Counted from the first letter of the stretch, positions 44,005 to 54,171 are shown. The stretch: 64,000 bases of DNA from Stenotrophomonas acidaminiphila (GCF_001431595.1 NZ_LDJO01000026.1:124001-188000), one strand, 5' to 3'. A program made the numbers and translations. Notes: generated by a model not told the origin, from the sequence alone.

Positions 44005-44943
44005 TCACCAAATGTTAGGCAAAGAATTCGCCACTGCTTGGAACAAAGGTGGGGGAACCGCGTTCCCCACTACTGTGTAGCGCATATCCAAGGATCCGGG
44101 TTTTGTGTCTGGGAAAACCAGATCTCCAAAACCCTGAATTCGCGCCGCTTCTCTATACGAAAAGCGGCGCGCAGGCGCGTCACTTTCGAAGGTCCAGATG
44201 TTGTGCTCCTGCTTCAACATTCGAGGACTCATTGGGTGCAACGGCATATGTCTGGGGTTGGCGACAATCGTCTTAGATGCTTCATCCCAACCCCGACGCC
44301 TGTCTCGAGACATGTAATACCAGTGGAAGCTCCTGGCGTAGAACTCGCCCTCAGGCCACTCCGGCATGTCACCGATTGCATCCCGTAAAGTTACCCAAGG
44401 CCTGTCGGCGAGCTGCCCATGGGTCGGCGAAGGAAATTCGTAGGAAACGTCAAAATCCTTGCGGATCCCAACGATGAAAATCCTCTTCCTCTCTTGGGCT
44501 ACACCATAGTCTGCGGAGTTCAACACCTCACACTTGATGGAGTATCCAGCACGCCTAAAGATAGCCAACTGATTCTTCAGCAGATGCCGGAAATTTGCTC
44601 GAACCATGCCCGAGACATTCTCAACTATGAATGCCTTTGGCTTGATTTCACGTAGCGCTCGCGCAAACTCGAGATAGAGGCGGTTAATTTTACGGCTAGG
44701 CTCACGAACGCCCCCTTGGCTGAAACCCTGGCACGGGTAGCAGCCAACCAAAAGGTCGGCGGAGGGGAATGACTCAATCGCTGAGACATCTCCCAATACA
44801 TAGTCGGTCGAAGCGTGATTGCTCAAGTACACGTCACGGGCGTACGGCAGGATGTCATTAGCCATCAGGACCGAGAAGCCAGCATCTGCTAAACCGGCAT
44901 CGGACCCCCCACATCCAGTAAAGAGCGATACAGCAGTAGGCAT
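44005..44943 (-). CDS. DNA cytosine-5 methyltransferase
   Basis: This 312-residue enzyme has the standard set of motifs: I (SLFTGCGGSDAGLADAGF), IV with the catalytic Cys (GCYPCQGFSQGG), VI (FIVENVSG), VIII (AQERKRIFIVG), and IX-X near the end (IQGFGDLVFP; YTVVGNAVPPPLF). It adds a methyl group to cytosine C5. The variable region between VIII and IX is short, which fits a compact target-recognition part. No Vsr gene is next to it; instead a ParB-like and a nuclease-like gene follow on the same strand. The target sequence is unknown. Confidence 0.92.
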   Translation of the reverse strand: MPTAVSLFTGCGGSDAGLADAGFSVLMANDILPYARDVYLSNHASTDYVLGDVSAIESFPSADLLVGCYPCQGFSQGGVREPSRKINRLYLEFARALREIKPKAFIVENVSGMVRANFRHLLKNQLAIFRRAGYSIKCEVLNSADYGVAQERKRIFIVGIRKDFDVSYEFPSPTHGQLADRPWVTLRDAIGDMPEWPEGEFYARSFHWYYMSRDRRRGWDEASKTIVANPRHMPLHPMSPRMLKQEHNIWTFESDAPARRFSYREAARIQGFGDLVFPDTKPGSLDMRYTVVGNAVPPPLFQAVANSLPNIW

Positions 44944-45348
44944 TTGGCCTCAGCAAAGAAGATGCGTAGAAGATGGACTGACCAAGCGCGGACCGTTCAC
45001 CTGCGTGTCTACATGCCGCCACTCCATGTCGTCCCATCTTAACGCATACAAGTGCCTTGACACTCGAAGTTACCCTTACTTGGTCACGACCCTAGTTGCG
45101 AGGTCTTGGCAACCGCTCCATATTTAGGAGAATTTTCGGAATCCAACGCCCTGCCTGAGCATAAGTCATTGATCTCATTGGCGAGCCTGATAAGCGTCGA
45201 ACCTGTACTGGCCGCCTTAGAAGACTGACTCGATCAAGCCGTCGGGCAACTGCCGAATCCCCTGCGTAGTCAGGCCCTTCCGAGGCATGCATCTGCCCCT
45301 CCCATGAGCCACGCAGATGCCCGCTTTAGGTCGGAAGCACTCATCTGC
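44944..45348. other. Gap between dcm and dnaE2
   Basis: No gene is supported in this 405-bp stretch. It should hold the dcm promoter near 44.95-45.1 kb on the minus strand; I see no clear terminator after dnaE2. Confidence 0.4.
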
Positions 45349-48300
45349 TTATCTAAAATCCCGACTCCTGGCCTCCACACCGTCAAGCAGTTCATCGAGC
45401 TTGCTCATGCGCTCAACGATCAGGTGAGCGACACCATCCACCCGCTCCCAGCGCCCTTCGATGCCCAGCAACTGACTCTCGACCAGAGTACGTCGGTAGC
45501 GCTGCATCACGTGCTGCCAGACCACGGCGTTGGTCATGCCGTGCTCATCCTCCAGCGTCACGAAGGTCACGCCGCTGGCCGTGCCCGGCGACTGCCGCAT
45601 GCGCACGATGCCGGCGTGGCGCACGCGACGGCCATGCGGCAGTTGCGCCAACTGCGATGAGCTGAGGTAGCGACTCGCCTGCAACTGCCGGCGCAGGAAG
45701 GCCATCGGGTGCCTGCCCAGCGTGGTCTGAGTAGTGGCGTAATCGGCCTGCATGTCCTGCCAGGGTGTGGGCACAGGCAGGGCCGGTGCCGGCTCACTGG
45801 TTCCCGGCAAGCCATCGAACAACGGCAGCGGCTTCTCCACGCCCGAGGCCTGCCAGCGGGCGCGGTGGCGGTGACCGGCCAATCCTTTCAACGCACCGGC
45901 ATCAGCCAGTAGTGCAAGGTGGCGCGGATCAAGCTGCACACGATCGCTGAGGTCGGCCACGTCGGCGAAGGCACGCCGTTCGCGCTGCTGTACCAGCCGC
46001 TCGGCCACCGCCGGCTGGAAGCCATCAATCAGACGTAGTCCGAGGCGGATTTCAGGGTTTTCCGACGCCTCGCCGTGGGCAAACTCCAATGTGCAGTCCC
46101 AGCGGCTGTAGCGCACGTCCACCGGCCGTACCCGCACGCCATGACGGCGGGCGTCCTGCAAAATCTGGTCGGGGGTGTAGAAGCCCATCGGCTGGCTGTT
46201 GATCAGGCTGGCCGCGAACGCCGCCGGCTCATGGCACTTGAGCCAGCAACTGGCATAGGTGACCAATGCGAAGCTGGCGGCATGGCTTTCGGGAAACCCG
46301 TAGTCGCCGAAGCCCTTGATCTGGTTGAACAGCCGCTCGGCATAGTCGCGACCGTAGCCGCGTTCGAGCATGCCGGAGGTCAGCTTCTCCCGGTAGGGTT
46401 CCAGCCCGCCGCGGCGCTTCCATGCCGCCATCGAGCGACGCAACGCATCGGCCTCACCGGGAGTGAAACCAGCGGCCGACACCGCCAACTGCATCACCTG
46501 CTCCTGGAACAGCGGCACGCCCAGCGTGCGCTCGAAGACGTGGTGCAGTTGGTCCGGATATTCGACCGGCTCCTCGCCGTTGCGGCGGCGCAGGTAGGGA
46601 TGAACCATGTCGCCCTGGATCGGTCCGGGGCGCACGATCGCCACCTCGATGACCAAGTCGTAGAAATTGCGTGGCCGCAGCCGCGGCAGCATCGCCATCT
46701 GTGCGCGCGATTCGATCTGGAACACGCCCACGGTGTCGGCCCTGGCGATCATGTCGTAGGTCGCCTTGTCCTCGGCCGGAATCGTGGCCATCGTCAGGTC
46801 GTGGCGGTCGTGGGCGCGCAGCATGTCCAAGCACTTGCGCACGGCGGTGAGCATGCCCAGCGCAAGGCAATCGACCTTCATCAGGCCCAGCGTGTCCAGA
46901 TCGTCCTTGTCCCACTGGATCACGGTGCGCCCGGGCATCGCCGCGTTCTCCACCGGCACCAGCGTATGCAGCGGGTGTTCGGAAATCACGAAGCCGCCTG
47001 GGTGCTGGGACAGGTGGCGGGGGAAATCGACCAGCTCGCCGGTCAGCGCCAGCAGTTGCCGCATCACTGGTGCTTCCGGATCGAAGCCGCGCTCGCGCAC
47101 AGCTTCGGGCAATGGGGTGTCACCGCTCCAGCGGTCGAGCGTGCCCGCCAGTTCGTCGATCTGGTCCGACGGCAAGCCCAGCGCCCGCGCCACGTCACGG
47201 ATCGCGCTGCGGCCGCGATAGCTGATCGCCACTGCGGTCAGCGCTGCCCGGTCACGACCGTAGCGCTCGAACACGTATTGCAGCACTTCCTCGCGCCGCT
47301 CGTGCTCGAAGTCGATGTCGATGTCCGGCGGCTCGTTGCGCTCGCGCGAGATGAAGCGCTCGAACAGCAAGGTCATGCGCGCCGGGTCGATCTCGGTCAC
47401 GCCCAGCGCGTAGCAGACGATGGAGTTGGCGGCCGAGCCGCGCCCCTGGCAGAGGATGCTGCGGCTGCGGGCGAAGCGCACCAGGTCGTGCACGGTGAGG
47501 AAGTAGGACTCGTAGCGCAACTCGGCGATCAGTGACAGCTCGTGCTCAATCTGGCTACGGGCCTTGTCCGGTATGCCGTCAGGCCAGCGCCATGCCGCAC
47601 CTTGTTCAACCAGGTGCCGCAGCCAACGGGTGGGTGTATGGCCTTCCGGCACCAGTTCGCGTGGATAGGTGTAGCGCAGTTCGTCGAGACTGAAGCGACA
47701 GCCCTCGGCAATGCGCAGGCTCTCGGCCAGTGCTTCGGGCGGATAGATCGCTGCCAGCGCCTGCCGAGTACGCAGGTGATGCTCACCATTGGGGAACAGC
47801 CGCCAGCCGGCCTCGGCTACGGTACAGTGGTGGCGGATGGCGGTCAGCACGTCCTGCAAGGCGCGGCGGCGGCGCACGTGCATGTGCACGTCGCCGGTAG
47901 CCACCAACGGCAGGCCGTGATCGATGGACTGCCGTTGCAGGTCGGCAAGCACCTGTTCGTCGTCCGGGCCACGGTGCAGCTCCAGTGCCAGCCACAGGCG
48001 GTCGGGGAATATCTGTTTCAACCAGAGGATGTCGGCCTCACTGGTCGGACTTGTCTGGCAAAGCAGGCAGCAAAGTCCGGCTGCGTTGTCGGGAAAGTCC
48101 TCGCGCAGGCATCGGTACTGTCCCTTCTTCGCCCGTCGCCGGGCGGCGGTGATCAGCTGGCACAGGGTCTGGTAGCCGGCCAGCGTCTGGCACAGCAGCA
48201 CCAGCTTCGGCCCGTCTTCGACCTGCATTTCTGCGCCGACCACCAGCCGCACACCGGTTTCCTTCGCCGCCTCGTGAGCACGCACGATCCCGGCCAGCGA

Positions 48301-48435
48301 GCATTCGTCGGTGATCGCCAACGCGGCATAGCCCTGTTCCTTGGCCCGTTCGAACAGCTCCTTCGCCGTCGAGGCCCCGCGCTGGAAGGAGAAGGCGGAC
48401 AGGCAATGCAGCTCCGCATAGGCCGGCGCGTTCAT
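45349..48435 (-). CDS. dnaE2: Error-prone DNA polymerase DnaE2 (ImuC)
   Basis: The 1,028-residue protein is the C-family polymerase of the SOS mutagenesis cassette. The N-terminal PHP domain is [20 protein letters not shown] ... [12 protein letters not shown]. The polymerase active site has [17 protein letters not shown], with further acidic positions in the palm. Near the end, an OB-type part reads [20 protein letters not shown]. It lacks a long C-terminal beta/tau-binding region compared with DnaE. Its ATG overlaps the imuB stop by four bases. It copies past lesions together with ImuA and ImuB. It lies inside the island. Confidence 0.93.
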   Translation of the reverse strand: MNAPAYAELHCLSAFSFQRGASTAKELFERAKEQGYAALAITDECSLAGIVRAHEAAKETGVRLVVGAEMQVEDGPKLVLLCQTLAGYQTLCQLITAARRRAKKGQYRCLREDFPDNAAGLCCLLCQTSPTSEADILWLKQIFPDRLWLALELHRGPDDEQVLADLQRQSIDHGLPLVATGDVHMHVRRRRALQDVLTAIRHHCTVAEAGWRLFPNGEHHLRTRQALAAIYPPEALAESLRIAEGCRFSLDELRYTYPRELVPEGHTPTRWLRHLVEQGAAWRWPDGIPDKARSQIEHELSLIAELRYESYFLTVHDLVRFARSRSILCQGRGSAANSIVCYALGVTEIDPARMTLLFERFISRERNEPPDIDIDFEHERREEVLQYVFERYGRDRAALTAVAISYRGRSAIRDVARALGLPSDQIDELAGTLDRWSGDTPLPEAVRERGFDPEAPVMRQLLALTGELVDFPRHLSQHPGGFVISEHPLHTLVPVENAAMPGRTVIQWDKDDLDTLGLMKVDCLALGMLTAVRKCLDMLRAHDRHDLTMATIPAEDKATYDMIARADTVGVFQIESRAQMAMLPRLRPRNFYDLVIEVAIVRPGPIQGDMVHPYLRRRNGEEPVEYPDQLHHVFERTLGVPLFQEQVMQLAVSAAGFTPGEADALRRSMAAWKRRGGLEPYREKLTSGMLERGYGRDYAERLFNQIKGFGDYGFPESHAASFALVTYASCWLKCHEPAAFAASLINSQPMGFYTPDQILQDARRHGVRVRPVDVRYSRWDCTLEFAHGEASENPEIRLGLRLIDGFQPAVAERLVQQRERRAFADVADLSDRVQLDPRHLALLADAGALKGLAGHRHRARWQASGVEKPLPLFDGLPGTSEPAPALPVPTPWQDMQADYATTQTTLGRHPMAFLRRQLQASRYLSSSQLAQLPHGRRVRHAGIVRMRQSPGTASGVTFVTLEDEHGMTNAVVWQHVMQRYRRTLVESQLLGIEGRWERVDGVAHLIVERMSKLDELLDGVEARSRDFR

Positions 48436-49838
48436 GCAAACCAGCCGTGCAGCATGAACGGGCCATGCTCACCCGGTGCGGTGAAGGCCCAGGCGCGTTG
48501 GCCGTCGCGGGTTTGCAGCACGTAGTAGTCACGGCGCACCGGCTCGCCATCCCACCAGCCGCTTTCGATGCGCTCCGGCCCGGCCAGCACCTGCATGCCG
48601 AACCCCCGCAGCGCTATCGGCTGCGGCAGCAGCCATGCCGGGCGCAGCGGCAGGTACGGTGGCAGCGTGGATTTCACCGAGGCTGCCGACGCCCGCTCCG
48701 GGCGGTGGTCGGCATGCACGCCCAGAGGCTGCACTGCCTCGTCACCGAGGCGAGCACGCAGGCGTTCACGCAGTTGCTCCCAGTCCATCGCCTGCTGCGG
48801 CCGGGTATCGAACAGGTCGCGGGCCACCGGCACGAACGGCGGCAGTTCTTCGGCCAGCAGCGACATGCCGCGGGTGCCAGCGGGCAGCTGCAGGTGGTCC
48901 AGCCGGCTGCGCGCCAGGTCGAACAACACCGTCGCCTCGCGTTCGGGGGCCAGCAGACCCACCACCAGCTCGCTGTCGGGGTGACGCTCGTGCTCGAAGC
49001 GCAATACGAAGCGCTGCACGCCGCCGTCGCGGCTGCACAGGAAGGCGGCAAGGTCGGCGGTCAATCGCCGTAGCGGGAACAGCAGTGCGATGCTGGATTC
49101 GACTTCGTACTCGAATTCGATGCGGGCGGCGAAGCGGTCGGGCGGTTGGAAGCAGGCCAATGGCGTGGACTCTCTGCCGCGTATTGCATCCAGGTGTGTC
49201 AGCACTTCAGGCGGGAAACGCCGCGTCAGGCTTTCGCGAGCCAGCGCGAACACCGGGCGCAGGGTGTGCAGGCCTGAACGTGCGAGGGTATCGACCGCCG
49301 CTGCGGGCAGGCCGCTGCGCTCGATCGGGACCTGCCCCAGCACACGCTCCAACTGTGCCTCGTCCACGCCCAGTCCATCGTGCACACGCGCCAGCACGTG
49401 GGCGGCATGCGGGTTGGGTGCGGCGACCAGCCGATGGCGAAAGCCCAGCGCGCTCAGCTCGCTGCGCAGGCGGCGTTCCAGCTCGGGCCATTGCCCGAAC
49501 AGGGCGCGGCTGGCACCGATCTCCAGCACCAATGCATGCGCAAAGCCGGTGCAGACCTGCGAGCTGAAGCCGTAGGCCCAGCTTGCCAGCAGGGTGAAGG
49601 CTTGTTGATCCAACCGTGGGTCATGGGGTTGGGAGACGAAGGCTGCACCCAATGCCTGTGCCGCCGACAAGCGCATGCCATGGCGCAATCCCAGTCGTCG
49701 AGCGGCCGGCGAGACTGCATGCAGTATTCGTCGCTGTACCGGGCCACTGATCAGTGCCAGTGGCACCTCCGGCTCTGGCAATTGCCGGAGGGCGGCGTCG
49801 ATGGCCAGGTGTGGCAGCAGCAGGCAGGCCCAGCGCAT
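48432..49838 (-). CDS. imuB: ImuB, inactive Y-family polymerase-like protein
   Basis: The 468-residue protein is a Y-family-like factor that links the beta clamp and ImuC/DnaE2. The N-terminus ([20 protein letters not shown]) and the middle ([14 protein letters not shown]) lack the paired acids of an active DinB, as is usual for ImuB. The C-terminal region has the family's [17 protein letters not shown]. It begins six bases after the imuA stop and overlaps dnaE2 by four bases. Confidence 0.9.
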   Translation of the reverse strand: MRWACLLLPHLAIDAALRQLPEPEVPLALISGPVQRRILHAVSPAARRLGLRHGMRLSAAQALGAAFVSQPHDPRLDQQAFTLLASWAYGFSSQVCTGFAHALVLEIGASRALFGQWPELERRLRSELSALGFRHRLVAAPNPHAAHVLARVHDGLGVDEAQLERVLGQVPIERSGLPAAAVDTLARSGLHTLRPVFALARESLTRRFPPEVLTHLDAIRGRESTPLACFQPPDRFAARIEFEYEVESSIALLFPLRRLTADLAAFLCSRDGGVQRFVLRFEHERHPDSELVVGLLAPEREATVLFDLARSRLDHLQLPAGTRGMSLLAEELPPFVPVARDLFDTRPQQAMDWEQLRERLRARLGDEAVQPLGVHADHRPERASAASVKSTLPPYLPLRPAWLLPQPIALRGFGMQVLAGPERIESGWWDGEPVRRDYYVLQTRDGQRAWAFTAPGEHGPFMLHGWFA

Positions 49839-49844
49839 CGGAGA

Positions 49845-50459
49845 TCACGCACTGACAGCGAACGGCAGCGGTCGTGCCGGCGGATTGCCGCCGCGGCACT
49901 TGAGCACGCGGATCTGGCCGGGGCCGAGCAACAAGCGCAATGCCGCCGGCGACGGGTTGTCGGCATGGCGGGCATCGCGGAAGGCGAAGCCCAGACACTG
50001 GCCGGTCTCGGCGGCAACCTGCAAGCGCCGCAGCGCCCGGTCGTCGGCTTTGGTCGGCCAACCCAGCACCGCGCCGCAGGCGGCCGAACGCAGGCACTGC
50101 TCCATCGCCCACAAGGCCTCGCGTGGTGCGGCATGGACGATCTGCAACTGCGGCAACGCCACTCCCGCCCGTGCCCAAGCTGGGGCATGTGGTCGATAAG
50201 GTGGAGCGACCAGTACCACCCGCGTCCCGGCTCGGGTCAGCCGCGCCAGCGTCGGCCAGACCAGCGACACCTCGCCCACGCCATCGGCCGGCAGCAGGAT
50301 CTCCGTCAGCGCATGCGCCGGCCAGCCGCCGGCCGGCAGTACCGCATCCAGTGCGTCATGCCCGCTGGGCTGGGGAGCCACCTCCGGCACGCCCGCCGGC
50401 TGGCCGCGCCAGACCCGGCCGGTGTGGACCAAGGCATCCAGAGCCACGACCGCGCCCAT
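49845..50459 (-). CDS. imuA: ImuA, RecA-like SOS mutagenesis protein
   Basis: The 204-residue ImuA protein is the RecA-like first gene of the imuA-imuB-dnaE2 cassette. Typical parts are VWRGQPAGVPEVAPQPSGHD, LDAVLPAGGWPAHALTEILL and FAFRDARHADNPSPAALRLL. The start ATG 50459 follows GGAGGAGG by seven bases; an in-frame Met ten codons upstream has no such site. A LexA-type palindrome lies about 110 bp upstream, which fits SOS control. Confidence 0.9.
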   Translation of the reverse strand: MGAVVALDALVHTGRVWRGQPAGVPEVAPQPSGHDALDAVLPAGGWPAHALTEILLPADGVGEVSLVWPTLARLTRAGTRVVLVAPPYRPHAPAWARAGVALPQLQIVHAAPREALWAMEQCLRSAACGAVLGWPTKADDRALRRLQVAAETGQCLGFAFRDARHADNPSPAALRLLLGPGQIRVLKCRGGNPPARPLPFAVSA

Positions 50460-50570
50460 CACGCCTCCTCCGCAGGGCGGCATCGGCAAAGCGATGGAAG
50501 GTGGATCGGCGGCATGCGGGCAGTCTCGGGCCAGGTCGGCTCATGACCTGAGACGGGACATCATAAGTCG

Positions 50571-50586
50571 TTAGCATTAATACTAA
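50571..50586. promoter_or_regulatory. LexA (SOS) box upstream of imuA
   Basis: The sequence TTAGCATTAATACTAA is a near-perfect palindrome with TTAG/CTAA ends (minus strand: TTAGTATTAATGCTAA). It matches the Xanthomonas-type LexA site, which begins TTAG and contains TACTAA-like halves. It lies 112 bases before the imuA start. Confidence 0.7.
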
Positions 50587-50900
50587 CAACCTGACCCGAA
50601 AGCCCCTCTAGGCGATAGACCAAAGCAGGCGACTACGTCGCCTACCGGGGCTATCCGAGACCGTGCGTCTAAAGAAGCAGCTTGCTGCTCGTCTATGGAA
50701 GAGGGTGTGCCAGAGATCGGCGAAGTCGAAGAGCCGAACCTAGCACCTACTTGGCTTCGTCTGTGCAGCACCATCAGCGCGGAATCGCGACTACTTGGGC
50801 CGGATTGTGTCGTCAAGTTGGTTCCTCTTCCGGAGGTACCCCCCTAGATCCGCGCTTAGCTACGAGTCCACCCAGATCCTCGGCCGCAGGAATCCGTTTT

Positions 50901-50942
50901 CCGCAACTTTTTTCCATTCGGTCCCCGTTTTCCGCTCCTTAT
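50901..50942 (+). promoter_or_regulatory. Bipartite element upstream of the alpA module
   Basis: The blocks CCGCAACTTTTTTC and TCCGCTCCTTAT recur from 28781-28822 with the same 16-base spacer length. The first block matches at 13 of 14 bases and the second fully. It ends 71 bases before the alpA ATG. Confidence 0.55.
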
Positions 50943-51013
50943 ACATCGCCCCGGGAGACAGGCATGGTGGTCGCACGCAGGCATAGGGCCTGTCGTTGCA
51001 CCGAGATCGCGTT

Positions 51014-51301
51014 ATGAGCCTTCACCACAACTGTTCGCCCCAAACGATCCACCCGCAGAACACAGATACCTGGACACGCTCCAAGCGGATCCTGCGCAAG
51101 AGGGATCTGGCAAAGAAGCTGGCGTGCTCTGAGAGCACCATCGATAACCGCCTGAACCCATCAAGCCCTTGGTATGACGAGACTTTCCCTCGCCCCATTT
51201 CTCTGGGTGCTGGCGGCTCGCGCAGTTCCGCCAAGGGCTGGGTCGAATACACCGTCGATGAGTGGATAGAAAGCCGCATGGAGGATATCCGCCGCGTGTG
51301 A
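51014..51301 (+). CDS. AlpA-family regulator (HTH)
   Basis: The 95-residue protein has the AlpA-like helix-turn-helix pattern: RILRKRDLAKKLACSESTID (DLAKKLACS, then the recognition helix), FPRPISLGAGGSRSSAKGW and VDEWIESRMEDIRRV. AlpA-type proteins regulate excision or integrase genes of islands such as CP4-57. It starts at ATG 51014; a TTG at 50996 is in frame. A bipartite element is upstream, and a terminator-like hairpin is downstream. It may help excise this island. Confidence 0.85.
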   Translation: MSLHHNCSPQTIHPQNTDTWTRSKRILRKRDLAKKLACSESTIDNRLNPSSPWYDETFPRPISLGAGGSRSSAKGWVEYTVDEWIESRMEDIRRV

Positions 51302-51337
51302 CGATCTCACCAAGTCAACACAGCAACTCCGCACGAA

Positions 51338-51367
51338 AAACCACAAACCCCTTGGAGCTTGTGGTTT
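51338..51367 (+). terminator. Terminator-like hairpin after alpA
   Basis: The 9-bp stem AAACCACAA / TTGTGGTTT with a 12-base loop lies 37 bases beyond the alpA stop. A T-run is only partial (TTTCTC). Confidence 0.45.
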
Positions 51368-51436
51368 CTCAAGTGCGGAGAAGCGAGCCCATCTATCAGG
51401 AGTGAATTCCGGTTCTTATCTAATAAATAATAAATA

Positions 51437-51467
51437 AATCACATCAATCACAATCACACAAATCACA
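51437..51467 (+). repeat. Iteron-like AATCACA repeats in an AT-rich stretch
   Basis: Four AATCACA heptamers start at 51437, 51446, 51452 and 51461 in an AT-rich stretch (51410-51520) that stands out from the rest of the window. They are 70-100 bp before the Gp2/YfjJ-like start. Such a layout resembles a replication origin beside its initiator gene. Confidence 0.45.
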
Positions 51468-51536
51468 CTGCCCAATATTAAATTCAATTAATTATCCGCA
51501 CATCCACCAGGAAGCGCATAACAAGCAATAATTCGC

Positions 51537-52883
51537 ATGAGTGGATTCAACAAATCAAACCCGCACACTCAGACAACCATCTACGATCACGCACCACAAA
51601 TAGAAGAGATCGCCGACACCACGCCCTCCTTCACGCCCGATTCCACCTCAACACTATTGGCAGAGCAAGAACATTACCTTTTCATACGCAGGACAAGTCA
51701 ACGCTACGGACGTACATGGGTCGGCCAAGAGCACAATCTCATCAACTGGCTTCGCCAGGCAGAGAAGCTGGCCGACAGCGTCACACTGAGTGACGACCAA
51801 CCTATTGATGTTACATACAACCGAAAAAAACAGCCTTCCTATCAACTAACCAAGATCGGAAAGATGTTCTATCGCTTATGCAGGAGCTACAACCCATCTC
51901 ATGCAGAATACTACAAGTACCATCGCTTCAACCCGCCAATTACCATCATTCTGAATGCCATAAACCAATGGTCATCCGAGCTTATGACCAAAAGGAACAT
52001 TAATGGGGAAATGGTTGTAAATGAGCCTCGAACGCGCGAGATCTTCGAGAGTGCCATTTCCTTCATCCGTGCATCATGTCGAAGCCAGACATACAAGAAA
52101 GAGCTCGACAATTACAGGCGCAACGAGGAAAAGAACATCGCCAGTTGTTGCAAATATTTAGCGGCACAATTCCAGCGCCGCTCTCAACTGCTGATCTTAC
52201 GGATTGATCTCTACTTTCGCCCAACCTTCAAGGATTGGGGCTACACCTGCGAGGCGGACGGCCACCACTCAAGACTCCTACGCGCCCTGCGTGAAAACCG
52301 AATAGTTCCCGATGTCCTCGGCTACATCAGTAAACGCGAGGATGGCATTGATCGAGGCATCCATTTCCACATCCTTGTTGTTCTGGATGGCCACAAGCAT
52401 CGCGACACCGCAAACCTAACCCGCATGATCGGTGAAGACTGGGTCCAACGCTGCGGCCATGGGGAGTACGACGATGGGATAGATGTCGGTGAGAGCGGCA
52501 AAAAGGACAAGGCAAGCTACTTCAACTGCTACACCCGACAGGATCAGTACCGCTTCAACTGTCTTGGCCTGATCCACCCAACGGATCCGAACAAACTGCG
52601 CGGTTTGCGGTTGGCAATCGAGTACCTCTGCAAGGAGACCACACAACTCAGACCTCCCCTCCTAAAATCCCACGAAAGCCACCAAGACACCGAACTCGCG
52701 AACAGGAAAGGGATCCGCAACCTGCGCAAGGGAATCATGCCGCAGGGGCACAGTGGCCGTGGCGCACCGCGAAGCAGTGGACTAGATACTTCGTTCATCG
52801 TCCAGGAGCTGCTGAAGATCCACCGCTCCGATTTGAAGCCACCTTCGGCCACAAAAGCCGAAGCCAGCAGCGACCACGGCTGA
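51537..52883 (+). CDS. YfjJ / inovirus Gp2-like replication protein
   Basis: The 448-residue protein resembles the YagK/YfjJ and inovirus Gp2 group. The central motif GIHFHILVVLDGHKHRD has the His-hydrophobic-His (HUH) pattern of rolling-circle initiators, and IEYLCKETTQLRP (Y-x-x-K) follows about 90 residues later, a possible catalytic Tyr/Lys segment. The N-terminal 130 residues and C-terminal 70 are less conserved-looking. The gene has lower GC than most of the island. It starts just after AT-rich iteron-like repeats. Replicative function is an inference from motif and location. Confidence 0.65.
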   Translation: MSGFNKSNPHTQTTIYDHAPQIEEIADTTPSFTPDSTSTLLAEQEHYLFIRRTSQRYGRTWVGQEHNLINWLRQAEKLADSVTLSDDQPIDVTYNRKKQPSYQLTKIGKMFYRLCRSYNPSHAEYYKYHRFNPPITIILNAINQWSSELMTKRNINGEMVVNEPRTREIFESAISFIRASCRSQTYKKELDNYRRNEEKNIASCCKYLAAQFQRRSQLLILRIDLYFRPTFKDWGYTCEADGHHSRLLRALRENRIVPDVLGYISKREDGIDRGIHFHILVVLDGHKHRDTANLTRMIGEDWVQRCGHGEYDDGIDVGESGKKDKASYFNCYTRQDQYRFNCLGLIHPTDPNKLRGLRLAIEYLCKETTQLRPPLLKSHESHQDTELANRKGIRNLRKGIMPQGHSGRGAPRSSGLDTSFIVQELLKIHRSDLKPPSATKAEASSDHG

Positions 52884-52935
52884 GCTTCGGAACCGAGGCA
52901 GGATCTCAGCGAAAGTGCCCAGAGACGAGGACGGC

Positions 52936-52960
52936 GTACCGCGTGCCTCCCACGCGGTAC
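52936..52960. terminator. Terminator between convergent genes
   Basis: The perfect 10-bp stem GTACCGCGTG / CACGCGGTAC with loop CCTCC lies between the Gp2-like gene and the 403-frame gene that converges on it. Flanking GACGG/CCGTC bases extend the pairing. Confidence 0.65.
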
Positions 52961-53007
52961 ACCGTCCGCCCACAATCTAGGAAACTGCCAGAACAGTTGC
53001 CTTGGCG

Positions 53008-54171
53008 TCAGCCACGATCGCCGTGCATGTGCCTGAATTCGCTCTTATATTTATTGCGATGGTACTTCTTTCCCGTAATGAAGAAGATCAAGGCTTGCAC
53101 CTGATCATTGTCCTCCCGATCAAAGAAGCCAAGACCACACAAGAGTTCCACCAGCTTTTCTCGATCATCTCCAAGCCTTGGCTCCATGGCACCACTCCAA
53201 CGACAGGCGGCGTATAAGGCTTTTCTGAGCCTGTTGTTGATGAAATCCTGATTGAAGAACCTATCCACCGGAACCTCTTCGGTCTCCGCAGGAAGATCAA
53301 CCACACTAAGACCGTTTAACGAATACTTGTATGTAGGATTGGCAAGCGTCGCAGCGAAATCATGCCGCCCGTTATTGAATGGCTTCGGATTTTTCCTATA
53401 GCCATAGGATTCATTTAACCCTCGAAGCTCGGCCACAAGCGACGGCATATCAACCTCGTTGCGCGCCTTGCCCCGATTCTGGTAAGCCTTGCAAAGGATC
53501 TCATAGACTAAAGGTGATGAATTTCCCAGCCCATAGGAATCTTCTGGAAGATCTTCACCAACTGACTCAGTCTCAGCCTTCGATGCCCGCATGCTTTCCA
53601 AGGTGTCACTCAGTGCGGATACTTCGACGAAAACATCCTTCAATCTGATTCCGTGGAGAACGTAAGAATATTGACCTCTTCTACGATCTAATATTTTCAC
53701 AACCACAGGATCACCTGAGTTTGCATCGAACTCAGTTGGCGCGCCATTTGCGGCATTCTCATCGTTGGGCAGCAGGCTCCCTAGCAGCCCCTTTCGATAC
53801 TTAAAATCGATAGGAAGAAGTCCATCGCTCGCCGCCGCAGACTCAAGACCCCCTTTAATCGGCCCATCTAACGCGATAGGTGGATACTCAATGAGATCAC
53901 GCATTTGCACTGTAGCAATCTTCAAATACCGAATCTGGCGCTCACTATCGGACTGCTCACGTGCACTTTTGAGTTTCCGGGGCCTTCGATAATGCTCATG
54001 CCCGCGAGGAAACGGATCGATAGCAAACGGGTGGGGCTGAAAACCCTTCGGGACCTTGACGTAGAATTTGTCGTATCCGGCGTCGAAGAGCCTATGAACG
54101 AACTCAACAAGGTCGTCCCCATCAAGCGCACTAGTTAATGGCCGAACTCGAATACCTTGTGATTCATGCAT
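53008..54171 (-). CDS. Unknown protein coupled to the integrase
   Basis: The 387-residue protein is not recognised. It begins MHESQGIRVRPLTSALDGDD and contains a helical, charged part (RRPRKLKSAREQSDSERQIR). A segment with RRRGQYSYVLHGIRLKDVFV looks beta-rich, and the C-terminus has LVELLCGLGFFDREDNDQVQ. Its ATG lies eight bases inside the end of the integrase gene, so the two are translated as one unit. This suggests a role in the element's integration, excision or maintenance. Nothing more can be said from sequence. Confidence 0.55.
   Translation of the reverse strand: MHESQGIRVRPLTSALDGDDLVEFVHRLFDAGYDKFYVKVPKGFQPHPFAIDPFPRGHEHYRRPRKLKSAREQSDSERQIRYLKIATVQMRDLIEYPPIALDGPIKGGLESAAASDGLLPIDFKYRKGLLGSLLPNDENAANGAPTEFDANSGDPVVVKILDRRRGQYSYVLHGIRLKDVFVEVSALSDTLESMRASKAETESVGEDLPEDSYGLGNSSPLVYEILCKAYQNRGKARNEVDMPSLVAELRGLNESYGYRKNPKPFNNGRHDFAATLANPTYKYSLNGLSVVDLPAETEEVPVDRFFNQDFINNRLRKALYAACRWSGAMEPRLGDDREKLVELLCGLGFFDREDNDQVQALIFFITGKKYHRNKYKSEFRHMHGDRG

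Larger units (their letters stand above)
50460..51013. other. Regulatory gap between imuA and alpA
   Basis: The 554-bp gap contains the SOS box of imuA and the right copy of the bipartite element for the alpA module, listed separately. I see no convincing gene in it; frames of up to 111 residues have poor composition and starts. Confidence 0.5.

Noticed and set aside
45092-45292. A 66-residue frame between dcm and dnaE2
   Set aside because: No ribosome site and no recognisable pattern; Arg-rich composition fits chance.
50583-50816. A 77-residue frame on the minus strand between imuA and alpA
   Set aside because: Start and composition are poor, and it covers the regulatory region with the SOS box; kept as non-coding.
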